Shown here: positions 41,765 to 53,536 of the stretch, in pieces
Numbering within the stretch: the first letter of the stretch is position 1
Layout of the letters: every line of letters starts with the position of its first letter
Assembly: GCA_021399435.1 (NCBI GenBank)
Contig: JAJTUP010000050.1
Span: 248,001-312,000, forward strand
Length of the DNA stretch: 64,000 nucleotides
Source of the DNA: Diaporthe sp. PMI_573
Taxonomy: Eukaryota > Ascomycota > Sordariomycetes > Diaporthales > Diaporthaceae
Reading direction: 5' to 3'
The notes under the pieces: model-generated
Told to the model about the DNA's origin: nothing
Database searches by the model: none
What the model saw: only the letters and a program-made list of their open reading frames with translations
Made by a program: the position numbers and the translations under genes

Positions 41765-43222
41765 AAACGTACTTCTGTTGATTATACAGTTGGGTGGCGT
41801 ATAGTACAGTATAATGTTTGCCAGGTTATTCAAAGTGTGTACATGTAATATATGTTACAAGTACTTAGCTCAATTCTGGCAAAGTACCGAGCTCTGTCCA
41901 TGCTGCACTTAGAGCATTGCAAAGGTTGGTGAAAGGCGTAAAAGGACACTGCTTCCCGTCTCGTTCCTCTCACGCTTGAATCATCACCAAATCCTGCGAA
42001 GTGCGGTGCAGTACTTCCAGTTTTATGAGGCTGGTCGAAGACGATGGGTGAAATAGAATTTCCAGGAAGCCGAAACGCAAATATATGTGAGAGAATGTTC
42101 CGGTTGTGAGAGAAGGCCACCGAGTTGGCCTCGCTGCTATGTCCCTTAAGCTCCTGGGTGTACTCGGTCTTTTCACCACTCCCAGTACTCTTGGATTCAA
42201 TGCTGTCGGTACCACGTTCAGTTGCGCATGTACTTTTATGACCCCGTGCCATTGCTCTTAACCCTTCTGTGTCAGCAGCACTACTGTAGTACTCACGATG
42301 AGGCAAGCAAAGAGACTACCGGTAAACAGTACAGATCTTCTAAGGGACCATGACCAAAAATATTGTGGTAAAGTACAATACAGTACAGACACCATACCAT
42401 GTACGAAGGGCTTTCTTTGTCTTTATGTTGAAATCGGGGCTAGTACAAATAAGGACTGTAGTTTGCCTAAATACCAATTAGGCGACTGTAGTGACTTTTA
42501 TGATTCTGTCATTTGACAATCGTCCACCACAGGGTTTCGTTGGTATAAGTACGCGTTTCTCCCAGGTCCAAATCATTATGTCGCTGTCGACGGGATTGCT
42601 AAGAGGAGAGTTTTTTTGTCTCAAACATTCTCCAAATACTGCACAGACGGAAACGTTGAACGTTTATGATGGAATCGCCTATCTCAAGCAACTCACCGCA
42701 GCTAGCCTTATGTGGTCCTTCGGGATTAACCAATCCGGCATATCGAGTATCTCTGCAAATGAGGGTAAGGGATTCACCGTATGCCGCTATGAATCAGACT
42801 TGTCTTCCATCAAGCAAATACTGATCAGTGACTCCATTCTAGCCCTATACGTCCCCAGCATCCCAAAATATAGCCAGAAACAGTGTGATCGAAAATGACG
42901 AAAACGGCTTCTCACGTTGCCGAAACCTTTCCTTGCAACGGCATCTTATGCACAGCTCCTTATTTCTACTTCGCATAGCTGACTTCTGGCATAGACCGTG
43001 ATCGTGTCCCGCTGCAGAACAACTTTGTAGTCGCCGCCAAATTTTGTACCTAATAAGATCTCCAATTTAGAAGGACCGATATAAGGTCTGGATATGTCTT
43101 GTCCCTTCTTTTCCAAGATTTTGCCCTTGGAATATTGCTTTGTGTTTCTTTTACCGCAGGCTGAGCGCTTGTGGAAAGCTTGTACCGGTACTGCTGCTTC
43201 CAAGGCTCAGGGCATTTATAAC
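41765..43222. other. Spacer with TACTGTA motifs and a WD40-like scrap
   Basis: On the minus strand near 42,100-42,170 one frame reads EYTQELKGHSSEANSVAFSH, resembling half a WD40 blade as found in fungal NLR proteins. No further blades follow. A 135-codon plus-strand frame at 42,491-42,898 has no recognisable family. TACTGTA/TACAGTA words occur near 41,805-41,870 and 42,320-42,395. Confidence 0.35.
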
Positions 43223-45430
43223 CAGGGTGGACCATCAATCAACGGCTTCAACGACGTTGATCAATATATTGAAATCAATCAACGTCAACGTCAATCAACG
43301 GAACCACCGCTTATCTAATCAATCAATCCACGAGAAGCCGTCAATATATTGAAACCGTTGATTGGCGTTGACGCTAGACAGGGGTTTCTCCCCGCGACCA
43401 AAATTGGGTGATAAGCTGTTAGCTCTTGATACTCCTAAGCGTGGAAGACTATATAGAATGCTATATTTCTTAACATGTAGTAACAATAACAATACATTCG
43501 TCACCAAGCGACGCGTCAAGTAAACGCGCCGTCGAAAGATTCCTGTGTAAAGGAAAGACAATTAATACCATTACCAGCTACTACGTCGAAAATGGCCCAT
43601 TACGTACCGACTACATTAACACCTGGGAACCTGACTGCCGAAGAAGAGAGCCACGTCTTCAAGATCTTCAAGGGTTTCTTGTTCTCGGAGAGAAGCAACG
43701 AGACGCGGTCTTGGGTGTGGGACTACGGGCTGGACATACAGTCGACTACCGAGCGAAAATGGGTCTGTGTGCCATGTATCCGCAAGAAAGAGTCTCGGCC
43801 GGCTTCCTATGAGTACAAAGGGCACCCAAAACGCAGAAAACCACCTGTGGAAGGCCCACGGTAACTGGGATCCAACGGGGAAGTGAAACGGATAGCGCCG
43901 TCAACCAAGAAGGGAGGGAAGCGAGTATTTGCCTCTATCGGACTTCTGGCAACTCAACCGGCATGGTCCAAAAGAACAAGCCATCGCCAACAGTATGATC
44001 AAACACTTCGATCGCGGGCACTTTCAGAGGCTCCTTGTCAACTGGATTGTCGATTCCAACCTCTCCTTCCGTCAGGCGGAAAATCCTCGATTGCGTTCTA
44101 TTTTCGAATACCTAAACCCATCAGTTGCAGTCAGAGACGCCCATATCTCGAGGCAGACGATACGGCGAATAGCTGTACGACAGTTCGAGGCACACGAGGA
44201 CGGAGTGAAAGAGGCCTTGCGGGCAGCACCTGGCCAGGTTCATATCGCTTTCGACGGCGCAAGGACGAGGAATCGCCATACTCTATACGGGATAACGGCG
44301 GTATATCGAGATAGCAGCAATCAAGCCCAGAAGGTCGTGCTTGGTTTGCCAGAGTTGATCAATCGCCATACCGGCGAACACATTGCTACTGAGATGCTCG
44401 ACGTCATTCGCGTTTTCGATCTAGAAGATAAGGTCGGATATTTTACACTTGACAACGCGGGTAATAACGATACTGCCATGGCAATTATCGGCGGTCAACT
44501 CGGCTTCAACCATCTCCATCGCCGCGCCCGCTGCGTTGGGCATATCATTAACCTGGTGGTAAAAGCTCTACTGTTTGGAAAGGACGTTGAGGCATTTGAC
44601 GAAGTCCACAAACGCCGGTTTGGTACCAACGAGGCGTTTGGCCGTATGACGGATGTGCTCGAGGCATTCGAATTCTTACTTGGCAAGCTAGGAATGGCGA
44701 AAGCACTTATCAAGGACTACCCAGAGCCTGAGCACTTCGCTGTCAATGTGGATTTAGGCTGGGCAAAGCTTGATAAGTATTACAGGTACCTCAAAGAGTC
44801 GCCTGTTTATTACGCCGCCACTGCCTTAAACCCAGCACTGCGATGGGGATACTTCGAAGACGTTTGGAAGGAGGAGCATCCAGACTGGATTGACGAAGCA
44901 AGGGAGCTTGTTCAGAGCCTCTGGGTCTCTGAATACCGCGAGTTACAGCTAAAAGTAACCGCAGACGAGGTCCCTGTGGCCAAGAAGCGCAAGAAGAAGT
45001 TATCATCCTTCGACATCTATCGTGAGGCTAATCGGCGAACTCACTCACCCAGACCATCGCCATTAGCACCTAACCAGCCCACGATGGATGAGTACGCCCG
45101 TTGGCAGTTAGATGTGAGCGCTACCGACTCAGATATCGAAGATCCGCTTCAGTACTGGATCAGTAAGGCGACAGATTACCCTCGTTTATCACGGATGGCC
45201 CTGGACGTCATGACAGTGCCGGCCATGAGCGCAGAATGCGAGAGGCTTTTTTCCGCCGTTGGGTTGATGGCGACGTCCTTGCGCAGCCGGCTCGACGCGA
45301 GTACGATAGGGCTTATCCAGGTCTTACGATCGTGGCTACGCGCCGGCCTTATGGAGAGTTTAGACGAGGTGTTGACAGACGACGGCTGGCTGGAGACGCT
45401 GCTCAAAGTAGAAGAAGCTCAAGGGGTTGC
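43223..45430 (+). mobile_element. hAT transposon family C, internally deleted and 3' truncated
   Basis: The left terminus CAGGGTGGACCATCAATCAA starts at 43,223, followed by many GTCAATCAACG/CGTTGATTG words to about 43,380. The right terminus is missing: the sequence changes near 45,430 into the 3' part of hAT D on the opposite strand. Confidence 0.8.
43592..45430 (+). pseudogene. hAT family C transposase, frameshifted and core-deleted
   Basis: It starts MAHYVPTTLTPGNLTAEEES and follows family B closely. At least two frame changes and TGA/TAG stops occur between 43,820 and 43,960, around NAENHLWKAHGNWDPTGK. About 140 codons are missing near 44,600 compared with family B (between FGKDVEAFDE and FGRMTDVLEAFEFLL), which removes the DNDTRW block. 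The two catalytic Asp segments (IAFDGARTRNRHTL, GYFTLDNAGNNDTA) and the dimerisation domain (LSRMALDVMTVPAMSAECER) survive. It is inactive. Confidence 0.87.
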
Positions 45431-47261
45431 TCGCGATAGCTTGTCCCTCCATTGTATCCTCCTCTTCCTGGCAGAAGTACTGCATATAGCTGTCTTCTAG
45501 CTCCTTCCATTCCTTCTCATCTAGTTGATCCCATCGTGAGCTTTTCTTGGTGTTTTTGGCGCCTTGTCTCTCGAGAACTCTGCAGTTCATCCATACAAAA
45601 CATTGCCAGTCCGCTTTAACCGGTGACAGCCGGTTGCGAGCCTTCGTATGGACGTAGTTGATAGCCGAGAAACTTCGCTCCGAGGGCACTGAATTAGCCA
45701 GAATACCAAAAATCCTTACCGCGATGGTGGCAAGCTTCGAACCCTGGGCTTCCAGACAACCCCAAGCGTCCTCTGGGCTCCATTCGCAGTCCCAAAATAC
45801 GTTGTCTGCAGAGTAGAGGATACCGCGCTGGTTGCGGAAGTCATTAAACTCCTTAATAACCTCGCGATAATCACCTCTATCTGTAAGACTCTCCTTTAAG
45901 AAATCTATCACAATCTTATAGTCTTGTGCAGCCAGCTTCTCGTTAAGGGTTGCTATAGTCTCCGGCCTGAGGGCATTTGCAACAAAGTGGATAGGGTATG
46001 TCTGAGTCTCAAACCTCGCCTTCCAGATACGGTAGATATCCTCCCACGGCACGCTTGTATATTGCTTCGAGTCTTCGATATCTTTCCAGCGAGCTTTGAT
46101 ACTCAGCCAACGCGGCACTACGTGGCCAATATGGGAGCGGTCAGCCTCCCAGGCGTGCTGAAACTCGCTAACGGGGGCAAGAACGCTTGTGACAGCTTCT
46201 AGCCGGTCCCAGAAGACGCCGCTGTTGATCGATTCGAGTACCGGGGGCAGAAGGACAAGCCGCTTATCCTTCTCACGGGCGATATGGACATCCTTCCGCC
46301 GGGCATAGGCACGGAGGGCGTCTCGGTTGGCCAGTACTGAGAGGAGGGCATTGTATTGGGAGCCCCATCGGGTAATTACACTATTAAGGAGAAGGAAACT
46401 TAGTAGGTATTTTAATAATAGAGTTGCTGAACTTATACCTCTTGATAAATGCCTTTGTCTTGCCGCTATATAGCGGTTTCTGGCAGGCGCGCAACCGTGA
46501 TAGCTGCAACTTTGATTTTGAGAAAAATCTCACAATGTTGGTAGCTTCCTCAAATATGGCTGCAAAGCACTCCATCAAGAGGACGTCTTTGATCAATAAC
46601 TGAAGCCCGTGAGAGTCACAGAGGGAGAAGAAGCAGCTCCCTAGCTCTTTCGTCTTGCTAAGTATCTCGTGGGTTGTCCTCATCGTACTATCAGTATCAG
46701 TACAGATACTGTTAATCCGAGTCCAGTCGCTCTCGCAGATCTCTTCGAGTTGGGGCCAAATTAGATTGATATACTCCTCCGCTGTATGCTCAATATCGCC
46801 AGTATCAAACGTCTTCCAGTAGAACGCTGCTCCGTTGGGTATTTGGACCGCAATATTGATAATCCGGTTACTAGCGATATTATCAGAGGCGTCGAAGATC
46901 AGGTTAAGGCGCGGAGCTACGCGAAGCTTCTTCAATACCTCGTCACGATAACTCTTATAGATAGTCGGAAGGAGGCGAGTAACGGCTTTTCGATCAGGAG
47001 GCTTGAAGCCGGGAATACCCTCAGCGAAAAAGGCGTCCCAGGCGCTGTGCTCAAAGAGGGAGAAGGGTCGGCCGCTGGCGATTACTGCGTTAGATGCGAG
47101 ATATTGTAGCTTCTTTGACTGCTCAGTTGGCAGAGCCGTAATACCCGTATCTGTTAGCTTTGCTTGAGCTTTCTCCTTCAGCTTGGCTTGGACTGGATGC
47201 TTCTTCCTGAAATCATCACACTTTGCGAGACGGTCGCTGAGACGGCTATTCGAGGTCCACG

Positions 47262-50200
47262 CAGTGATGTTATTGGATTGGATTGGAGCTGGATCCGAGC
47301 CTCGATCCAATCCAGTCCAGACGTGGGGACAGGCAGCCTCCAGGATATCCAGAACCGATCCAGTTCATATCTTTACCCTTTTGGGACAATCAATGAGCCG
47401 CTGAATAAGCAGACTTGGAGTAGAACTGTTCTTGTCCTTGGGTTATGACACCACCTAACTACGGAGCTCATGTTCTCTAGCAACTTGCGTCTCCAGTATG
47501 TTCTTCTCGCTTCCATCATCTTCGCCGCCTTCCTCTCCCTCACCCAGCCCATCCGCCCCAACTGTACTCCCTGCCTCACCCTCCATCAAACCGATGGCAG
47601 AGTCATCAAATGCCTTCTGCTCCGGGCGACCATACCAAGCTCGTAAGCACTCGCTGGCTTCAATGACGTCCATCCGGAGCCGCGAGCGATGATCTGTAAG
47701 GAGGAGCTTGGCGCTGCTAAAAAGGCGCTCACACTCATCTGACATGGGAGGCAGGGCTAAAACGTCCAGCGCCATGCGAGCTAGGTCCGTCTGCGAGTGG
47801 TAACGCTCATTCCAGTACTGGATGGGGTCGAATTCCTCGTCATCATTAAGGCCGATAACGTCAGCGGTGATAAACTCATTGTAGTGATCCGTTGAGGGCA
47901 GTTCGGGGCTTGAATTAGGGTCGAGGTGGTGTAGTTTGAGACGCTTGTGGTTTCTCACTGAAGTAAACGATTTCTCTTTCGGTTCTGTGGCCTTAAAGAC
48001 GTGGGTAGGAACTGGCGCGCCGTGGGCGAACTTGCCTTTGTATTCGTCAACCCAGAGCTCCTTAACTGCTCCAACAGCAGCTTGGATCCAGGCACGCTTA
48101 TCATCACTGCCATTCCAAACCTGATAGTACCATTGGTTCTTAAGGCTTGGATTCAACGATATGGCGGCGTAGTAAGCGGGCGATTCATCGGCCTTGTTGT
48201 AGTACTTCTCGCATTTCTGCCAGGCAACTTCTGCAGCCGCAGCAAGCCAGTTATAGTCGTCGAATTCGTTCTGCTTATCCTGTCTATTCGGGCCACGCTT
48301 CCGCATTGCGTCTTCGGCGAGCTGTTCAAACTTTCGCTGAGCAAGGTGGATTTCATCTATAAGCCAGTCTAGCGATTGAAAATGATCTGCAAGAGTCCAC
48401 TGTCTGCCTTCGTTCATTACTGTGGCCTCGTAGAATGTCTCGAGTTGGTCATGGAGGTGTCCGAGTTCGTCCCACTGCCGTGGGCTGAGGCGTTGGTCCA
48501 GGACGTCTCTGTCGCTTCGTGGAGGCTCATATTGATCGCAGAAGAGCTGGATACGTTCTTTGACATTAAGAGCGCGTCCAATCGACAAGAAATAAGAATT
48601 CCAGCGTGTTGACTGACTTTGAACAAGCTGCAACAAACTCCAACGTCAGTACTGAAACCGGAAGTGTAGGACGCCGCGACTACCTTGCGGCGCGCACTAG
48701 GGGGGCTTACCTCCAATCCGTCAAATGCAGCCAGATCGCCGCCAATTTGTATTGATCTGAAGAATTGGCGCCGTTGAGGGCTAGCTCTAATGTATCGTAC
48801 GATATTATGGAGCCTCCCAATTGCACCGCGCTTCTTCCACAGCTCACGAATCCGTGTGTAGTCCCCTTCTCGATACGCAGAGTCCAGATCCTTGCAGGTC
48901 TTCGCAGCATCCTTTCCCATAATAAACGCCTGGGCGCAGAGATTGACGATATGGCCAAAACACCGAAGGCGACGTCGTACGCGATGTTTCCTGCTCATGT
49001 GCGGGTAAAGAGCCTGCAGGACCAGGTCGATGCAGGCATCATTCGAACTTGCATTGTCTGCCATGAAATAACCGATCCGGCCACTGATCCCGTAGTCATC
49101 AAATATATGTAGGAGGACATCTGCCATATTCTCACCTGAATGCTCGCCAACCAGTTCGCGAAGAGCCAGAACAACCGTTCTTCTCTTTCCGCTTCTGTTG
49201 ATAAAGTGCGCGACACATCCGAGGATAGCCTGATAGTTCGGTGACGTCCATAAATCGAACGATATCGATATATTGCTGTGGGCCGCTTGCATTTCTTGAC
49301 GCAGGTTGTCCTTTCGTGCCTCAAAGGCCTCTATTATCCATCTGCGAATCACTAGTCTCGCCTTTGGAAGGAGTGTTGCCAGGCCAGGGAAAACATAGAA
49401 GAGGAGTTCGCGAAAGTATAGGTTCTCGATTTGAAAGAAGGCGATGTGACAATAGACGATCCATCGAATCAGAAGTTCCTTGAACTCGTCAAATCGGCGT
49501 TTGAATACAACGGTGGATATGTTGTTGAAGTCGACAATTGATGGCTGCGATGGGTGGCGCTTTGGATGTCCGTGCTCACCAGTCTCCCTATCGATTTGGT
49601 GTTTCGATTCCAGGTGGTCTAAGGCAGTACAATTGCCCTTGCCGGAAATAGGAAGTCCCTGTTGGCGCTGCTGCTGTTCGCACAGATAACAGTACCAGAA
49701 CCTCTTCGTCGGGTCCTGCTTGAGTTGTATGTCTTCACCATACTGCCAGACGACTGATGTCCTTTTCTTGGTGTGCTTTTGGGACTTTGCCACAACAGAG
49801 TAGCGTACATATTGCTTCCCATTCAGCTTGAATTCGTCGGGTTCGATCAGGGTTCCGTCGGGGTCGTTTGGGCGAGGACTAATATATGTTGGAGCAAGAA
49901 TAACTCTGTCAGAATCAGGACGGCGACCGCTGGCAGCACCGAAATAGCTGGAGATAGTGGCCATGGTGTAGCTGGTGAGTGGACTGTTCAGACACGTCTG
50001 CCACAGTAGAAGGACTGCTGAAGTCGCGAGCGACGCGTTTGCCTCCATGCTTTTAATAGCGTAGCAATCTGCACGCGTTGGATGTTAACCCAATAGCGGA
50101 ACGATAGTTCGCGCGTCGTGTCGTGGTCTGCGACGGCAGCTGCGACGGGAGACTCCTCATGACCACTCAATTAGGCTTAGCTCTTGCCTTATCAGGTTAG

Positions 50201-50334
50201 ACCATTGGAGCTCCAGGAGCTGGTTGCCAATCAATCCAATCCAGTCCAAATCTTCGAGAAACCCAAATCCAGTCCAGCCATTTTCCGACAAATCCAGTCC
50301 AATCCAAATTGCCTCCAATCCAATAACATCACTG
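47262..50334 (-). mobile_element. hAT transposon family E, intact
   Basis: A 3,073-bp element with ends CAGTGATGTTATTGGATTGG in inverted orientation and a perfect 8-bp duplication GGTCCACG (47254-47261, 50335-50342). AATCCAGTCC/GGATTGGA words are repeated inside both ends. With an open, spliceable transposase it appears autonomous and recent. It lies inside the BED-finger codons of hAT D. Confidence 0.96.
47455..49964 (-). CDS. hAT family E transposase (808 aa, one intron)
   Basis: Exon 1 (49964-48711) and exon 2 (48627-47455) join in frame over an 83-nt intron (GTAAGC...GCAG). The start MATISSYFGAASGRRPDSDR was chosen because it opens the conserved part; the frame is open 28 codons further upstream. 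The N-terminal Cys/His module has WQYGEDIQLKQ, FWYCYLCEQQ and HLESKH. The catalytic core has SISFDLWTSPNYQAILG (first Asp) and GYFMADNASSNDACID (second Asp). Then RRRLRCFGHIVNLCAQAF, QSTRWNSYFLS and the dimerisation domain LARMALDVLALPPMSDECER. The last 50 residues are acidic and Gly-rich. It would mobilise the surrounding element. It belongs to a different hAT subgroup from B (FDLWTS versus FDGAKT). Confidence 0.93.
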
Positions 50335-50691
50335 GGTCCACGTAACCTCTTTGGAGCAGTATTTGCATCGGGAGACTGTACTCTTGCCCGTAGGCGTGGC
50401 ACGGACAAAAAGAAAGTGTGTCTCGCTGTCTTTAGCCATCGTGATAGCTTCGCAGAGAGGTTTAAGGGAGAAAAGATCCAGAGTTGTGGCTGGGCGAAGA
50501 CGATGATAGGGCCGGAAAGTCGCGGTTGGGCAGCCCTGCAAGCCCAGCCGGCAGCCACTGACACTAAACCTAAAAAGGCAGTTGGACAAACTCACTCAAG
50601 ATGTACGAGTACATGTACGAGTACGAACCTTCTCGTACTCGTACACTGTACGAGAGGTCTCGTACATGTACCTGGGCATCCCTAGGCAGGG

Positions 50692-52015
50692 GACCCGTAC
50701 CTTCGGTCTTCCCCACCTTCCCTGCCAACTCCGAGAAGTCCACCCCATGAAGAACGTCCGAATCCTCAGAATTCCGTACAAAACACGACCAGGAATTTGT
50801 TGCGAGATGGCACCACTAGTCAATGCATCTCGGGTCCACCAAGTTCAAGAATAAGCTGGCACGAATGGCTCTGTGCTCGCCGGGAATGCGCGAAGTCAGT
50901 ATTTAGTTCTGTCAAAGCACTCGTCGGGGAGGTAAAACGGAAGAGGAGAGCAGAGCGTCCAGAAATTTTGTAATGGCGACGCCCAGAACCACTAAGCCGT
51001 GGAAGAGGATCCTGTCGAGGGTCGGAATAGGTCAAACTGCTGTAAATACATCGTCGCTCTCTTCAGCTTAGCCAGTTTGGGCGTCAAAATTTATAGCGGA
51101 TGATTGTCAGTAGTTCCTTGTCATAAATCCTGCAGTGAGCTCGCAATTGGCTGCCGTCGTCCAGTCCCAGTTTACAGCTGGCAGATGATTTAGGTGTGAA
51201 ATGCTGTAAGCTGACATGTACAAGGCGGTGTAGCACGATCAATCAGAAATGCACATGCTTATGACCAAGGCACCCATAGTTTTACTGCCTGCTTATACTT
51301 TATCGGTGTCCATACTGTCGCGACGTTTTCAGGGTGTTTAAAGACCAAGTATAATGAGGGATGGATACCCATCCGGTGCGGGTCTTCCCTTCGGTTGCCC
51401 CTTATGTTAAATTTCTCCTGTTCTAACCTTTATTGCAGATCTTCGCGCATGGTACACAATATCATCACCATGTCCACCGGGGAAGAACGTTGCCAGGCGT
51501 GAAGGGAGGCGATCAAGACACGCGCCCCATGCAATTTCTGCCTGCGGAACTTCTTGCCCCAACACGAGGAGCAGGTTCCTCCGCTGAGCGCGGCGATCCT
51601 GTGCGTGGACTAACGCGATTTTCGTGCGATCACTGCGTGAAGAATCATCACTCTCCGTGTGCAATGGCAAGACACCTTCTGCTTTCTCTTTTTGGAGCTC
51701 GGCTAACCTTCTCAGGGCGATCCCTTGCTGGTCGACTCCGTGGCCGACATCTAATAGATCCGGTTCGTGGCTTCGTACTTCAGAATGATGCATTTCCTTT
51801 GTATAAGTTGAACCACAGAACGGTCAGCCATGGCGGTGAGAAATTCTATTTCTGAAGGACCACACCGAGTACATAGTTTACTTATGAAAGCCAAGTGCGA
51901 GGGGGCTACGACAATATACCACCACAAGTCGACGGGGTTCTGGCCAACATTTTGGTGGTGACGTGTGGAACACAGCGGCGGAATGGGTCTTCTGGATTTC
52001 AACTGCAGCTGAGTG
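50692..52015. other. Spacer beyond hAT D, no assignable gene
   Basis: Frames at 51,407-51,855 on both strands overlap each other and neither shows a clear family; one plus-strand stretch has SCDHCVKNHHSPC. Nothing else was recognised. Confidence 0.35.
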
Positions 52016-52019
52016 TATA

Positions 52020-52165
52020 TCTGAGATATACAAACAACTCAACTAACTCAACGGGCGACCTATATTGAGTGAATTGGCTTAGTAATAGCCGACCTCTCGT
52101 TGAGTTGATCAACTGAACGCTTTCGTTGAATGGATTGACGTTGAGTTGGTGTGAGGGAACGATCA
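52020..52165. mobile_element. Orphan hAT-like subterminal repeat block
   Basis: About 140 bp with repeated GTTGAGTTG/CAACTCAAC words in both orientations plus TTGAATGGATTGACGTTGAG. This is the pattern seen at the ends of the hAT families in this window. No transposase is adjacent. It may be an end relic. Confidence 0.4.
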
Positions 52166-52599
52166 TGTGACTGTCATACTTTATGAATAGTCTCACTTTA
52201 TGAATATTGTGTAAATAGCTTAACTCGTAAACAATCATTTTACCCAAGTCACACTCGACCTTGCGTCGGTGGAAGGAAAGTGGGTTCGGCGGACGCGTGG
52301 GATCGATTTCGCAGATTCAACTTGGGAGTATGGGCTCTCGTGGCGGCGCATTGTGAAAGGCGATGAATTCTAATATTCGTCAGAGATTGAAGAAGATCGG
52401 GGTGGGACAAGCTCTCCAGAGACCTCATCTATCCCCGACGAGCCCCTACCCAGCTAAACCGTTGCATGTAAGCCATCCGTTAATTCGAAGACACTACCTC
52501 CCACAGTCCTGATAACGCAGCCCTTACGCCATCGGTTCCGGAGCCGATGCGTAAGAGGAAAGAGGTAGCGACGGGATCCGAGAGGCGGGGCTAAACGTA

Positions 52600-52796
52600 C
52601 CGTATTAATTCACCAAATTCGCCCAAACCCTGTCATCGCCCTTCCTTAACACAGCTTAGTGACAGTCTAAGGATGGTTTAGGGTTTTCGTTGAGCCACAT
52701 TGAACCACCAGATCTCTCCACTTTTCCTTTGAATACAGAGTTCAATTGGCTTCTGCCACTGACAGGGGGTTGGACGAATTTGGTGAATTAATACGG
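52600..52796. mobile_element. 197-bp MITE with TA target site
   Basis: Inverted repeats of about 38 bp: CCGTATTAATTCACCAAATT at 52,600 and its complement ending at 52,796, continuing with CG[CT]CCAA and TGTCA. The flanking dinucleotide is TA on both sides (52598-52599, 52797-52798). There is no coding capacity. The TA target suggests mobilisation by a Tc1/mariner- or Pogo-type transposase. Its ends do not match the Fot-like element here. Confidence 0.85.
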
Positions 52797-53536
52797 TAGG
52801 AGGAGAAAAAAGGTTGTTGTAGGACCCTCTGGTAGCGGTGCCAAAGGCGGAAGGCGAAGCTGAGGACAGAAGGATCGCATAAAGTCGTGTCTAGCAATCG
52901 GAGCCGGCAGGTGTATAGGCCGGAATACCGGGAGGGCCAGGCAAATAGTGTTGACGTAGGGGCCCGCCGAGCCGCGCGGGCGTGCGAAGCAACGACGCTG
53001 CGGGTTCTTTTTTTGGGGTGTACGAGCTGGGCGGGGCGAGGTTAGTTGGTCGGTGAGCCATCCGCGGGTGACGGCGGAGTTGAACTTCAGGCGAGGAGTT
53101 TGCAGGTATCAGAGGCTGCTGGAGCTGCAGCCAGACGAGAACCTGGGCATGCGGAGCGAGAGTGGAGAATTGGAGGGATGGCTGAGGACTCGACTGTTTT
53201 GCTGTTGTGTCGGCGTCCATAGATGCCGATCTGGAAGTGCAAGAAAGTGGCGATGACAAGGATGGCGCTTAGTCATGCAAACGTACCCGAAAGGGAAGGC
53301 TGTCTAAACCTGAACTGGATAAATTCCGGCCCGCCCTCCAGCTGCACCACGCCATGGATGCGAAACGTCCGTGATCCCAGCCAGCTCCTTCGCGCTTTCA
53401 CACACCCTCCCACGTCCTTCGGTCCTCCCGAATCTGCATTCCTGCAGCCTCCCCATGATATATTACCTCGTTTGTGGAAGTCTGTCGACCTCCTCATTAC
53501 AGCGAACGTCGCGCTTTCGACGTGTTGCCGGATTAA
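52797..53536. other. Promoter side of the FunK1 gene
   Basis: No gene recognised. Overlapping frames on both strands at 52,891-53,570 have low-complexity composition. The FunK1 start follows at 53,537. Confidence 0.4.

Larger units (their letters stand above)
45431..50439 (-). pseudogene. hAT family D transposase, interrupted in its BED finger by hAT E
   Basis: The start is ATG 50437-50439 (MAKDSETHFLFVRATPTGKS). The BED finger begins CKYC. Thirty-five codons later the reading is broken by hAT E, and it resumes in frame at 47,253 (SNSRLSDRLAKCDDFRKKHP) if one target duplication is ignored. Next come NLIFDASDNIASNRIINIAV (first Asp), CTDTDSTMRTTHE and SHGLQLLIKDVLL. A 58-nt intron at 46,381-46,438 (GTATAA...ATAG, branch CTACTAAG) follows, then VITRWGSQYNALLSVL and the dimerisation block ILANSVPSERSFSAINYVHT. 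The last part reads past the junction with hAT C. Without E the gene would be nearly complete, so E arrived late. Confidence 0.88.
45431..50684 (-). mobile_element. hAT transposon family D (DUF659-type), split by hAT E, 3' end lost
   Basis: The 5' terminus (minus strand) begins TAGGGATGCCCAGGTACATG at 50,684, followed by repeated GTACATGTACGAG and CTCGTAC words to about 50,600. The same TAGGGATGCC start opens hAT G at 61,673. The opposite end is missing at the junction with hAT C. hAT E (47,262-50,334) is nested inside. Confidence 0.78.

Noticed and set aside
42100..42170. WD40 repeat protein / NLR gene
   Set aside because: Only half a blade (QELKGHSSEANSVAFSH) is visible with no further repeats; noted as a scrap, not a gene.
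51407..51855. Zn2Cys6-type regulator suggested by SCDHCVKNHHSPC
   Set aside because: Cys spacing does not fit the binuclear cluster, and frames on both strands compete.
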